Source of the DNA: Novosphingobium sp. FKTRR1 | GTDB lineage: Bacteria; Pseudomonadota; Alphaproteobacteria; Sphingomonadales; Sphingomonadaceae | Assembly (NCBI RefSeq): GCF_020404405.1 | Contig: NZ_JAIZDA010000008.1 | Coordinates: 62,001 to 126,000, forward strand | Length of the DNA stretch: 64,000 bases | Direction: 5' to 3' | Part shown: positions 53,149 to 60,969 of the stretch, piece after piece | Layout of the letters: the number at the start of each line of letters is the position of its first letter | How positions within the stretch are numbered: position 1 is the stretch's first letter | The notes under the pieces: model-generated | What the model saw: the letters and a program-made list of their open reading frames with translations, nothing else | The model's database searches: none | Told to the model about the DNA's origin: nothing | Position numbers and translations under genes: made by a program

Positions 53149-53853
53149 CTAGGGAGCGGCGGTTTCCGCTTGCGGGTGGCGCGGGGTCAGGATCAACACG
53201 CCCTCCTCCACCCGCCAGCCCTTGAGCCGCGACAGGAAGTTCATGCCCAGCACGTTCAGCCCGCCGGTCGTCGGGGTGACGATGGCGTCCATGTCGCGCG
53301 CGACGATCGAGCCGAAGCGCACTTCATCCAGCCGCGCCATCCGCGCCTGAACCGCCCCGTTGGCGGTGCGAACCGTCACCGGCAGGCTTAGCGGATCGGG
53401 CTTGAGCCGGGCCGCATCGGCGCTTTCCTGCGACAAGGCGGTCAAGGTGGCGCCGGTATCGACCATGAACCGCACGCGCGCGCCGTTCACCCGCGCCGCG
53501 ATCCAGTAATGGCCGTCGCGCGCCAGCGGCACCCGCGTTTCCCCTCCCGCAACGGTCTGGGCAGGAGTGCTCAGCGCCCCGCCGAAATCCCTGCCAAGAT
53601 CGGTGCCGAGATTATCGCCAAGCCCGTCCAGCCCCGGCTGTTCGCGGACAAACCGCAGCACGGCCAGCCCGAACACCACCAGCAGGATCAGGTTTCCGGC
53701 CAGCCGCAGCGGCGCGCCCAGCAACGGCAAGGGGCGGCGGATCGCGCTGCCGACCACGCTCAACGCGATGGCGACCAGCGCCGCCACCACCAGCGGGGGC
53801 AGGCTGAGCAGCCAGGGGACGGCGGTTTCAAGATGGCGGTACAGCGAATCCAT
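53149..53853 (-). CDS. Membrane-anchored aspartic (retropepsin-like) protease
   Basis: 234 residues of the TIGR02281/clan AA group. Two N-terminal membrane helices (about 17-36 and 51-69), then an aspartic protease fold with the single active motif MVDTGATLTALS (Asp132-Thr-Gly); as a retroviral-type enzyme it should act as a dimer. Family name inferred from the DTGA plus membrane-anchor layout. ATG 53853 is chosen; an in-frame start 16 codons upstream is possible. Convergent with the SEL1/SPOR gene, within the same envelope cluster. Confidence 0.75.
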   Translation of the reverse strand: MDSLYRHLETAVPWLLSLPPLVVAALVAIALSVVGSAIRRPLPLLGAPLRLAGNLILLVVFGLAVLRFVREQPGLDGLGDNLGTDLGRDFGGALSTPAQTVAGGETRVPLARDGHYWIAARVNGARVRFMVDTGATLTALSQESADAARLKPDPLSLPVTVRTANGAVQARMARLDEVRFGSIVARDMDAIVTPTTGGLNVLGMNFLSRLKGWRVEEGVLILTPRHPQAETAAP

Positions 53854-53957
53854 GCTTGCTGCGCCTAGCACGTCCGGCCTTGCCCTGCGCTGACGCATCA
53901 TCCGATGGCCAATCTTAAGGGTTATGCGGTATGGAGCGCGGACCAGAAAGGAACCGC

Positions 53958-54686
53958 ATGCCCGCCCGCTCTCCGCTCGACCGATTCCGCAAGCGCTGGC
54001 TGGTGCCGGGCCTTGGGCTGATCGCGGCGGGACTGGCGATCATGCTGGCGTTCAGCGTCGGCACCGATCTGGCGCGCACCGTCTGGAGCGGCCAGAGCGC
54101 GGCGACCGATGCGGCCGTAGCGGACTCCGCCCCACCACCCCCACCTCCTGCAGCAGCGTCTCCCCCACAGGCGCCCGCCCCGGCCACGCCGCCCGCGCAG
54201 GCCCCGTTCGTGGTCAAGTCGATCCTGTCGATCCCCGGCCCGATCAAGTTCGGCCAGTTCTATTGGGACGAATCCAAAGGTGAGCCCGGCCCGGTGGTGA
54301 TCACCGTCGATCTTGAGGCGCGGGTGCTGTCGGTGTTCCGCAACGGGCACGAGATCGGCGCGACCGCGATCCTGAAAGGCTATGGCGACAAGCCGACCCC
54401 GCTCGGCATTTTCCCGATCACGCAGAAGGACAAGGACCACGTGTCCTCGCTCTACGATGCGCCGATGCCCTACATGTTGCGGCTGACCAACGATGGCGTG
54501 TCGATCCACGGCAGCAAGGTGGAAATCGGCTATGCCACCAACGGCTGCGTCGGCGTGCCCAATGAATTCGCCAGGCGGCTGTTCGCCGTGGCCAGTCTGG
54601 GCGACCGGGTGATCATCACCGACGGCAAGCGCATGGGCGTGGGCGACCCGATCATCGCGACCGGATCAGCCACACCAAAGTCCTGA
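53958..54686 (+). CDS. L,D-transpeptidase (YkuD domain) with variant catalytic motif
   Basis: 242 residues. Membrane anchor at about 16-33, a Pro-rich spacer (PPPPPPAAASPPQAP), and a YkuD domain ending in an L,D-transpeptidase site: His184 (VSIHGSK) and the nucleophile Cys197 in ATNGCVGVP. The usual form is SHGCxR; here Asn replaces His and Gly replaces Arg, so the site is a variant. The enzyme would make 3-3 cross-links or anchor proteins to peptidoglycan. ATG 53958 is supported by AAAGGA six to seven bases upstream; a GTG/ATG nine codons earlier is less likely. Confidence 0.8.
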   Translation: MPARSPLDRFRKRWLVPGLGLIAAGLAIMLAFSVGTDLARTVWSGQSAATDAAVADSAPPPPPPAAASPPQAPAPATPPAQAPFVVKSILSIPGPIKFGQFYWDESKGEPGPVVITVDLEARVLSVFRNGHEIGATAILKGYGDKPTPLGIFPITQKDKDHVSSLYDAPMPYMLRLTNDGVSIHGSKVEIGYATNGCVGVPNEFARRLFAVASLGDRVIITDGKRMGVGDPIIATGSATPKS

Positions 54687-54712
54687 ATTTTGCGACCTCA
54701 GGCCCGCTCCCC

Positions 54713-55537
54713 TCAGGCCAGTCCCTTGCCGGTGTCCAACCGGCTGGCATCGCCGACGCTGCTGCCGCCATCGACATCGAGGATCGCCCCGGTCACATAG
54801 CTGCCCGCCGACGTGGAGAGGTAGACCGCCGCCTCGGCAATCTCGAAACAGGTGCCCCAGCGCTTCATCGCGATGCGGGCATAGTGCGCCGCGCGGGTGG
54901 TTTCGTCGGGCGCCAGCCGGGCCATCCCCTCGGTATCGGCGATCGGGCCGGGCGAGATGCCGTTGACGCGCACGTCAGGCCCCCATTCGAGCGCCAAAGT
55001 GCGGATCAACTGGTTGATCCCGGCCTTTGCCGCGCAGGCATGGGCCTGCATCGCCATGGCGTGTTCGGCTTGGCCCGCGGTGATCGCGATCAGCGAGGCG
55101 CCCGGCAGGTTGAGCAGATCGTGGCAACCGCGAAACACGTTGAAGGTGCCGATCAGGTCGATATCGACCACCGCGCGGAACGCATTGGCCGACATGCCCA
55201 GCACCGGCGACAGGAAGTTGCCCGCCGCGCCCGAGATGACGATATCGAACGCGCCCAGTTCGCCGCGCACCTCCTCCATCGCCGTGCGGATCGCGCCATA
55301 GTCGCGCACGTCGGCGGTGCGGTACACCGCCTTGCCCGAACCGTCCCCCTGCCCGCTGGCGGCGGCGACTTCGGCACAGGCGGCGGCGGCCTTTTCCGGG
55401 TTGCGCCCCAGAATGCCGACATTGGCGCCCAGTTCGGCAAAGCGTTTGGCAATGCCCAGATTGATGCCGCTGGTCCCCCCGGCAATGAACGCGACTTTGC
55501 CGGCAAGCACATCGGAGCGGAACGGAGAATCGGTCAT
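54713..55537 (-). CDS. SDR, 2,4-dienoyl-CoA reductase (DECR2)-like
   Basis: 274 residues with the Rossmann motif FIAGGTSGINLGIA and the segments SGAAGNFLSPVLGMSANAF and RVNGISPGPIADTEG, which match the 2,4-dienoyl-CoA reductase branch rather than the usual NNAG form; there is no YxxxK in the classical place, but HACAAKAG supplies a Lys, as in DECR2. It would reduce dienoyl-CoA from unsaturated fatty acid beta-oxidation with NADPH. ATG 55537. A 16-base palindrome lies 30 bases upstream. Confidence 0.75.
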   Translation of the reverse strand: MTDSPFRSDVLAGKVAFIAGGTSGINLGIAKRFAELGANVGILGRNPEKAAAACAEVAAASGQGDGSGKAVYRTADVRDYGAIRTAMEEVRGELGAFDIVISGAAGNFLSPVLGMSANAFRAVVDIDLIGTFNVFRGCHDLLNLPGASLIAITAGQAEHAMAMQAHACAAKAGINQLIRTLALEWGPDVRVNGISPGPIADTEGMARLAPDETTRAAHYARIAMKRWGTCFEIAEAAVYLSTSAGSYVTGAILDVDGGSSVGDASRLDTGKGLA

Positions 55538-55566
55538 GCAGGCATCCTCGCGGCAAGTCGTTATCG

Positions 55567-55582
55567 TTAATCGCCCGATTAA
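55567..55582. promoter_or_regulatory. 16-bp palindrome upstream of the DECR2-like gene
   Basis: TTAATCG-CC-CGATTAA: perfect 7-base arms, lying between the fliA stop (55612) and the reductase start (55537) in an AT-rich window. Fits a dimeric regulator such as a TetR- or FadR-type protein. Not a CtrA box (the TTAA half-sites are 8 rather than 7 apart). Confidence 0.4.
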
Positions 55583-55611
55583 ACCGACAGCAACGCGGAT
55601 GCAAGCGCCCG

Positions 55612-56343
55612 TCAGAGCAAGTCGAAACCGTCGCCCAGCAGGCTGCGCAACTTGTCGAGCGCCTGCGCTTTCAACTGGTGGACCCGTGGCACGCTGACTT
55701 CGAGCACATTGGCGATTTCGGCCAGATTGAGCTCCTCGACGAAGTACAACTGGATCACCATCTGCAGGCGCTCGGGCAAGTCGGCGATGGCGCGGGCCAC
55801 CACCGCGCGGGTTTCGTTGTCGGCAAGGATGGCGAAGCTGTCGGGCCGGTCGTCGGCATAGGCCATGTCGGTTTCGGAGTAGGCGTCATCGATCGCCTCG
55901 AACCGCAAGGGCTCGCTCGATGCGCGGATTTCGGCCAGTTCGTGCGGGCTGATCCCCATCGCTTCGGCCAGTTCCACTTCGGACGGATTACGCCCGAGCG
56001 CCGATCCCAGCGCCATGATCTGGTCGCGCAGCACCTTGCGCTTGTCCGACGCCCCGCGCGACATCGGCGTGATGCGGCGAACCAGATCGACCATCGCGCC
56101 GCGCACGCGCAGCTTGGCATAGGCGGCAAAGCCATCCTCGGTCGGGCCGGAGTGCTTGCGCGCGCATTCGGTCAGCGCCACCAGCCCGGCTTGCACCAGA
56201 TCTTCCAGTTCGATGCCCACCCGGCCCGAACCATGGACGTGCCAGGCCAGACGGCGAACCATCGGCAAGAAGCGGCGGATGCGGTCGGCCGTGTCGTCGC
56301 GATAGGCGCGCGCGGCGGCGAAAGAGCGGTGTTCGTGGTTCAT
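55612..56343 (-). CDS. fliA: Flagellar sigma factor sigma-28
   Basis: 243 residues of the sigma-70 family, FliA type: region 2 contains ELEDLVQAGLVALTECARKH and FAAYAKLRVRGAMVDLVR, with the FliA-type RRITPMSRG; region 4 ends EVSVPRVHQLKAQALDKLR. It transcribes late flagellar genes (flagellin, motors, chemotaxis) once FlgM has been exported. Starts at ATG 56343, overlapping the flhA stop by four bases (ATGA). An alphaproteobacterium with FliA and FlgM resembles the gammaproteobacterial flagellar scheme. Confidence 0.92.
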   Translation of the reverse strand: MNHEHRSFAAARAYRDDTADRIRRFLPMVRRLAWHVHGSGRVGIELEDLVQAGLVALTECARKHSGPTEDGFAAYAKLRVRGAMVDLVRRITPMSRGASDKRKVLRDQIMALGSALGRNPSEVELAEAMGISPHELAEIRASSEPLRFEAIDDAYSETDMAYADDRPDSFAILADNETRAVVARAIADLPERLQMVIQLYFVEELNLAEIANVLEVSVPRVHQLKAQALDKLRSLLGDGFDLL

Positions 56344-58499
56344 GCGGCAAGGCCTTCGGCATACGGCTCAAGGTGATCGTCGGAAGTGGGGCCGCCATGG
56401 GTTGCGCGGCTCTGGTCGGTCAGTTGCGCGACCGGCGGGGGTGGCTCGCCGCCGATCACGTCGAGCACCTCGATCGGCTGGGTCGGCGGCAGTTCGGCGA
56501 TCGACAATACGATGCAGCCCGGCGCCCGCACCCGCATCAGCGCCGCCAGTGCCCGCCGTGCCCGAGGCTGGACGATCAGCGCGATCGGCGGCGCGCCGGG
56601 GCCACGCTCGGCCACGATCATCGCGATGCGCTCGCCGATGCTGCGGGCAAGGTCGGGCTCGATCACCGGCTGCCCGGTGGTCGGATCCTGCAGCCCCTGC
56701 ACGATCATCTGTTCCAGCCCGGCGTCGAGCGTCAGCACCGGCAGACGCTCGTTGGGCGGGCAGGCGCGCGCCACGATCATCCCGCCAAGGTCGGCGCGCA
56801 GCAGGTCGATCATCCGTTCGTGCTCGGTCGTCTGCAGCACGGCGCGGCCGATCGCGGCGAGGATCGGCAGCGGATGGGCGATCGAGATGCCGTCCTCGAG
56901 CAGCGCCAGGAACAGCCGGGTCAGCGCGCCCAGCGACAGCGGATTGGGGTGGATCGTCTCGACCAGCCCGCCTGCGCGTTCGCGCACGCCATCGATGATC
57001 GCGCGCACTTCGTCGGGGCCGAGCAGCGCCTGCGGCCGTTCGCCCAGCAACTGGTTCAGGTGGGTGGCGATGACGGTTCCGGCATCGACCGTCAGGAACC
57101 CTTCGGCGATGGCGTGGTCGCGCGCGGCAGGCTCGATCCACAGCGCCGGGCAGCCGAAGCTGGGATCGCGCGTCGGTTCGCCGCGCAAACCGTGATCGGC
57201 GCGCGCCTCGCCTGCGTCGATGGCAAGGATGCGGTCGGGGCGGATGGTCGCGGCACCGATAGCCACCCCGCCCAGCACGATGCGATAGTCGCCCGGCGCC
57301 AGTTCGAGCGAATCGCGCACGCGGAACTGCGGCACGATGAAACCGAAGGCCTGGCTCAATTGCTTGCGCACGCCGGTGACGCGCGCGACCAGCGGCGATC
57401 CGCGCTTCTCGTCGACCAGATGGACCAGCCCATAACCCAGTTCGATGGTGACGAGCGTGTGGTCGGACACGTCCTCAAGCGTGATCCGCTGCGGATCGAC
57501 CGGTGGCGCATCTTCGACGACGACGGCGGTTTTCAGGCGCTCCGCGCGCTTGCGCAGCGTCCACCACAGCCATGCGGCAAGCGCCGCTGCCGGCAGGAAC
57601 ACGATCTGCGGCATCGCCGGGATGGCACCGATCGCGCCAAGGATCACCGCCACCGGCAACCACGTGGCGGGGTTGGCGAACTGGCCGCCGATCTGCCCGG
57701 CAAGATCGCGGCTGTCCGATACGCGGGTGACGATCACCGCCGCCGCGATGGACAACAGCAGCGATGGCACTTGCGCCACCAGCGCGTCGCCCACCGCCAG
57801 CGTGATGTAGCGCTGGGCGGCTTCCTGCGCGGTCAGGCCATGGCTGATCATGCCAAGGCAGAACCCCGCCAGAATGTTGACGCCCAGAATCAGCAGCGCG
57901 GCGATGGCATCGCCCTTCACGAACTTGCTGGCACCGTCCATCGAGCCGTAAAAGTCGGCCTCGGTCGCCACTTCCACCCGCCGCGCCTTGGCCTCCTCGG
58001 CCTTGAGCAGCCCTGCGGCAAGATCGGCGTCGATGGCCATCTGCTTGCCCGGCAGCGCATCGAGGGTGAAGCGCGCCGACACTTCCGAAACGCGCCCTGC
58101 GCCCTTGGTCACCACCACCAGGTTGATGATCATCAGGATCATGAACACGAACAGGCCGACCGCGAAATTGCCGCCGATCAGGAATTCGCCGAAGCTTTCG
58201 ATCACATGACCGGCCGCGGCGCCGCCGGTATGGCCATTGACCAGCACCACGCGCGTCGATGCCACGTTGAGCGACAGGCGCAGCAAAGTGGCGAACAGCA
58301 GGACCGAGGGGAACGACGAGAAGTCGAGCGGCTTGGCCGCATTCATCGCCGCCATCAGGATCGCGACCGACAGCGCGATGTTCAGCACGAAGAACACGTC
58401 GAGCAGGACCGCCGGGATCGGCACGATCATCAGCACGATCAGCATCAGGATGCCGGTCGGCAGGGCAAGCGCGGAGGGGCTGACGTAGCGCCTGAACAT
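56340..58499 (-). CDS. flhA: Flagellar export gate protein FlhA
   Basis: 719 residues. N-terminal half with about eight membrane helices (LPTGILMLIVLMIVPIPA, LDVFFVLNIALSVAILMAAM) and the conserved cytoplasmic FHIPEP-type loop (SEVSARFTLDALPGKQMAID, given in part: RFTLDALPGKQMAID); the C-terminal half is the large cytoplasmic ring domain. It forms the nonameric gate of the flagellar type III secretion system. ATG 58499 (MFRRYVSPSALALPTG). It follows the lytic transglycosylase gene closely (five bases) and overlaps fliA, so all three are driven from the sigma-54 promoter at 59566. Confidence 0.95.
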   Translation of the reverse strand: MFRRYVSPSALALPTGILMLIVLMIVPIPAVLLDVFFVLNIALSVAILMAAMNAAKPLDFSSFPSVLLFATLLRLSLNVASTRVVLVNGHTGGAAAGHVIESFGEFLIGGNFAVGLFVFMILMIINLVVVTKGAGRVSEVSARFTLDALPGKQMAIDADLAAGLLKAEEAKARRVEVATEADFYGSMDGASKFVKGDAIAALLILGVNILAGFCLGMISHGLTAQEAAQRYITLAVGDALVAQVPSLLLSIAAAVIVTRVSDSRDLAGQIGGQFANPATWLPVAVILGAIGAIPAMPQIVFLPAAALAAWLWWTLRKRAERLKTAVVVEDAPPVDPQRITLEDVSDHTLVTIELGYGLVHLVDEKRGSPLVARVTGVRKQLSQAFGFIVPQFRVRDSLELAPGDYRIVLGGVAIGAATIRPDRILAIDAGEARADHGLRGEPTRDPSFGCPALWIEPAARDHAIAEGFLTVDAGTVIATHLNQLLGERPQALLGPDEVRAIIDGVRERAGGLVETIHPNPLSLGALTRLFLALLEDGISIAHPLPILAAIGRAVLQTTEHERMIDLLRADLGGMIVARACPPNERLPVLTLDAGLEQMIVQGLQDPTTGQPVIEPDLARSIGERIAMIVAERGPGAPPIALIVQPRARRALAALMRVRAPGCIVLSIAELPPTQPIEVLDVIGGEPPPPVAQLTDQSRATHGGPTSDDHLEPYAEGLAA

Positions 58500-58504
58500 G
58501 GCGA

Positions 58505-59515
58505 TCACAGACCCATCGCCCGCAGTCGGCCATAGGCGGCGCGGACATGCGCTGGGGTGGATCGCGAATCGGACAGGGCGAAGGAGCTTGCCAGCGTATC
58601 GGCCATCGAGGCGGTGGGTACGGGCGCGGCACCGGCCATCGCCGTGCCCGCGGTTGCGGCTGAGGCGTTCGCCGTGGCCGCCGCGGCGTGGAATTCGCGC
58701 GCCAAGGGGCCGCCAACGCTCGATGGCGGGCGTCTGGCCGCTGCCAGCAGGGCGGGGTCGAAGTCGGCAAACGCGGTGTCGAAGCCGTCCGGCAAGCCCG
58801 TGCCGGTTCCCCCGGCCGCAGCCAGCCGCCCGCGCAACAGCTCCATGACCTGGCCAAGCGAACGCGCGCCCCCGCCATCGAAGAAAATGCCACGGTTGGC
58901 CGCAGCCGCCTTGGGCAGCAGTGCCGCCGCGCTTTGCCCCGGATCGGCTGCCAGCGCGGTCAGGAACCGGCTGGCGCCATCGCCCCCCAGAAAGTGCGCG
59001 AGGTACAGTTCCGCATCGTCGGGTTCGCGCCCGAGCGCGCCCGACAAAGTGGCCCGGTTGTCGTTGGCCAGCTCCCCGGCCATCAGTGCCGACAACTGCG
59101 GATCGTCGCGCAACGCCAGCAATTGCTCGCGCATCGCCGGATCGCGCACGCGTCCGCTGCTGATCGCCTGGCTGGCCCAGTCGAGGCCATAGCTCGCCGC
59201 ATGCCGGTCGAGCGTGCGCAACCAGGTGGAGCCGGTGAACTGGTACAGCCCCCGCGCGCTTGACGTGGCCGCACGCGCCGAGGGGTTCAAACCGGATTCG
59301 AGCCGGGCCTGCGCCAGCAGATAGGCAAAGTCGTTGCCCGTCGCGCGCGCGGCCGTGGCGATCGCGGCGCTGACAGGCGTTGCAGGCGCAGATGCTGCGG
59401 CCACCGATGATGCAGACGCAGATGGCGCAGACACCGATAGTGCAGACACCGATACTGCAGACAGGGGCGCGGCATTGACCGGCGCTGTGACAATGGAATT
59501 CTGGACCGAACTCAC
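58505..59515 (-). CDS. Flagellar-cluster lytic transglycosylase (SltF-like)
   Basis: 336 residues. No signal peptide; the N-terminal ~60 residues are Ser/Ala/Val-rich with an in-frame 15-base tandem repeat. The catalytic domain is a lysozyme-like lytic transglycosylase with the general acid Glu73 (LAQARLESGLNPSA) and the GLYQFTGSTWL pattern. It resembles the SltF-type enzyme that opens peptidoglycan for the flagellar rod, as in Rhodobacter; FlgJ-type rod scaffolding is not seen. The C-terminal 200 residues are Ala-rich and unassigned. Sigma-54 promoter just upstream; flhA follows five bases after its stop. Confidence 0.72.
   Translation of the reverse strand: MSSVQNSIVTAPVNAAPLSAVSVSALSVSAPSASASSVAAASAPATPVSAAIATAARATGNDFAYLLAQARLESGLNPSARAATSSARGLYQFTGSTWLRTLDRHAASYGLDWASQAISSGRVRDPAMREQLLALRDDPQLSALMAGELANDNRATLSGALGREPDDAELYLAHFLGGDGASRFLTALAADPGQSAAALLPKAAAANRGIFFDGGGARSLGQVMELLRGRLAAAGGTGTGLPDGFDTAFADFDPALLAAARRPPSSVGGPLAREFHAAAATANASAATAGTAMAGAAPVPTASMADTLASSFALSDSRSTPAHVRAAYGRLRAMGL
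59406..59465. repeat. Four 15-bp tandem repeats inside the transglycosylase N-terminus
   Basis: Units beginning GATGATGCAGACGCA (59406), GATGGCGCAGACACC (59421), GATAGTGCAGACACC (59436) and GATACTGCAGACAGG (59451). Multiples of three, so the frame is kept; the encoded peptide is Ser/Val/Ala pentads (VSALS, VSAPS). Confidence 0.85.
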
Positions 59516-59520
59516 ACGGA

Positions 59521-59562
59521 ACCCTTTCCCCGATGCCCGGTTGCGGGCACGTCGGAAAGGGT
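59521..59562 (-). terminator. Long stem-loop between flgN and the transglycosylase gene
   Basis: ACCCTTTCC (59521-59529) pairs with GGAAAGGGT (59554-59562); an inner stem TGCCCG/CGGGCA follows. It overlaps the predicted sigma-54 transcription start, so it may end the flgM-flgN transcript coming from upstream. No long T-run. Confidence 0.45.
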
Positions 59563-59565
59563 TTC

Positions 59566-59582
59566 AGCAAACCTCGTGCCAA
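59566..59582 (-). promoter_or_regulatory. Sigma-54 promoter for the transglycosylase-flhA-fliA unit
   Basis: On the minus strand TTGGCACG-AGGT-TTGCT: GG and GC exactly 10 bases apart, a match to the sigma-54 consensus TGGCACG-N4-TTGCW. Predicted start near 59555, about 40 bases before the ATG at 59515. Confidence 0.85.
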
Positions 59583-59628
59583 TCCCTGCGCCAGACCGCA
59601 TGCCAAACGGCTGCGGTGGCCGAACAGG

Positions 59629-59991
59629 TCAGCGGCGGCGACCGATCCGGGCAGTGGTGGCATGGGTGCGGTACAGCGCGGGCTGGCCGGTCATGGCATC
59701 GAGCCGGGCCGACACATTGGCCGCGATCAGGTTGCGCACGCGGCGATTTGCCTCGTTCAACCGACGCGCCGCATCAAGCAGGCCACGGCATTCTTCATCG
59801 ACCAGCGCGCTGGCGGTGGTATCGAGCCGACCGCACAGCGCGTTCTTGTCGGCCGCGCAGCCCAGGATGCGGTTGACATCCAGTCCGGCAAGCGCGTGCC
59901 GTTCATCCTCCAGCACGGCAAGCATGTGCCGCAGCGTATCGCGCAAGTCGGTAACTTCCGCGATCGGCACCAGGGCCACGGCCGCAGCCAT
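59629..59991 (-). CDS. flgN: FlgN-like flagellar chaperone
   Basis: 120 residues, mostly helical, with LRDTLRHMLAVLEDERHALAG near the N-terminus and NRRVRNLIAANVSARLDAM later; both fit the FlgN family that chaperones the hook-filament junction proteins FlgK and FlgL. Placed directly after flgM (one-base TGATG overlap), the usual neighbourhood. Start ATG 59991. Name based on position and helical pattern; sequence similarity is modest. Confidence 0.7.
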   Translation of the reverse strand: MAAAVALVPIAEVTDLRDTLRHMLAVLEDERHALAGLDVNRILGCAADKNALCGRLDTTASALVDEECRGLLDAARRLNEANRRVRNLIAANVSARLDAMTGQPALYRTHATTARIGRRR

Positions 59992-60299
59992 CAGTCCGGC
60001 TTCCGCAGCAGCATACCGGCAGCGATCATCGCATCGGCGATCTTGACCGGCAGTACCGGATACTTGCCTTCGTCGATGGCCCTGCGGATGGTGGCGACGC
60101 GCTCGGCATCGACCGGCGGATCGCCAGCCTTGACCGCATCGCTGGTGACGACTTGCGCGGCAACGCCGGCGTCCTTGACCGACGTCGTGTCCTTGGCTGG
60201 CGCCGTCGGCGTGGTGGCGGCGGCATTTGACGCGGCGCCGACGGTACCGACCTGAATCGCGCCAACCGGGCGCGGTGCTCCGATTTCAAACGATGACAT
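59991..60299 (-). CDS. flgM: Anti-sigma-28 factor FlgM
   Basis: 102 residues with a disordered Ala/Thr-rich first half and the conserved C-terminal sigma-28-binding helices VDAERVATIRRAIDEGKYPV and IADAMIAAGMLL. FlgM holds FliA inactive until exported through the finished hook. ATG 60299 (MSSFEIGAP) is chosen over a start 10 codons upstream because the family N-terminus begins here. Overlaps flgN by one base. The 108-base gap before it holds no convincing sigma-28 or sigma-54 promoter. Confidence 0.82.
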   Translation of the reverse strand: MSSFEIGAPRPVGAIQVGTVGAASNAAATTPTAPAKDTTSVKDAGVAAQVVTSDAVKAGDPPVDAERVATIRRAIDEGKYPVLPVKIADAMIAAGMLLRKPD

Positions 60300-60407
60300 G
60301 GCCCACTCCTGTGTATTGCTCGTCGTCAAGAACGGAAGATCGTTGCAGGCTTTAAGTGGCCCAGCGCTTTTTTTGCCGGAGCGTGCCGCAGACGGATGGC
60401 AAGCTTT

Positions 60408-60929
60408 TCAATCTGCAGGAAATTCCACCAATCCCGGACGGACGATCCGGGCGCGGACAGGATCGCCTTTGGCCGTGGTGCGCACGCGGATCCAGCTCCC
60501 GACCGCGCCGCCTTCCAGCGCCTCGCCCGACTGCGAGACCGAAAAGCCGTCACCGGTGGCAGCGACCGTCACCGCCTCGCCCTTCATCACCGCAGCGGCC
60601 GCCGGATCGCCATGCGCCGCGCCCGCCACGGCCACGTAGAGCCGCCAGCCACCGGCATCGGGGCACTGGACGACCACCGTATCGTGCGCGTTCGCTCGCC
60701 AGGACAGCGCCAGCGGTGCCGCGCAAGGCGCCAGCCGCAAGCGCCGGTCCACCGGCAGAGCGGCACCGCCGGGCACGCCGATCGCCTGCCCGGTGAACGC
60801 GGCAACGGTGTTGTCGATCGCGACGGGGTCGGCAAAGCGGGGGGCCAGCGCACCGGCGGTTGCCGGGTGGGCCAGTGCCACGGCGGCAAGCGCTGCCAGC
60901 ACGGTTAGGGACAAGGCGGGATGAGTCAT
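60408..60929 (-). CDS. flgA: Flagellar P-ring chaperone FlgA, short form
   Basis: 173 residues: a signal peptide (LSLTVLAALAAVALAHPATA, cleavage about 25) and a FlgA C-terminal domain with LAPCAAPLALSW and GEAVTVAATGDGFSVSQSGE, ending RIVRPGLVEF. FlgA escorts P-ring subunits in the periplasm. At 173 residues it is shorter than the usual 220-250. Start ATG 60929; the frame runs on upstream but without similarity. It lies 40 bases after the MotB-like gene. Confidence 0.82.
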   Translation of the reverse strand: MTHPALSLTVLAALAAVALAHPATAGALAPRFADPVAIDNTVAAFTGQAIGVPGGAALPVDRRLRLAPCAAPLALSWRANAHDTVVVQCPDAGGWRLYVAVAGAAHGDPAAAAVMKGEAVTVAATGDGFSVSQSGEALEGGAVGSWIRVRTTAKGDPVRARIVRPGLVEFPAD

Positions 60930-60969
60930 CGCGGGAAACTCCGGGTAGGCCAACGGCCGATCAGACCCG

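Noticed and set aside
55561..55590. Paired TTAA half-sites as a CtrA box.
   Set aside because: Spacing is 8, not the usual 7 bases; better explained by the 16-base palindrome.
56373..58535. A 720-codon plus-strand frame over flhA.
   Set aside because: Shadow of flhA on the other strand; His/Arg/Gln-rich with no family similarity.
60320..60370. A GG-N10-GC spaced sequence (GGGCCACTTAAAGC) upstream of flgM.
   Set aside because: Only the GG/GC spacing fits; the rest of the sigma-54 consensus is absent, unlike the two accepted promoters.
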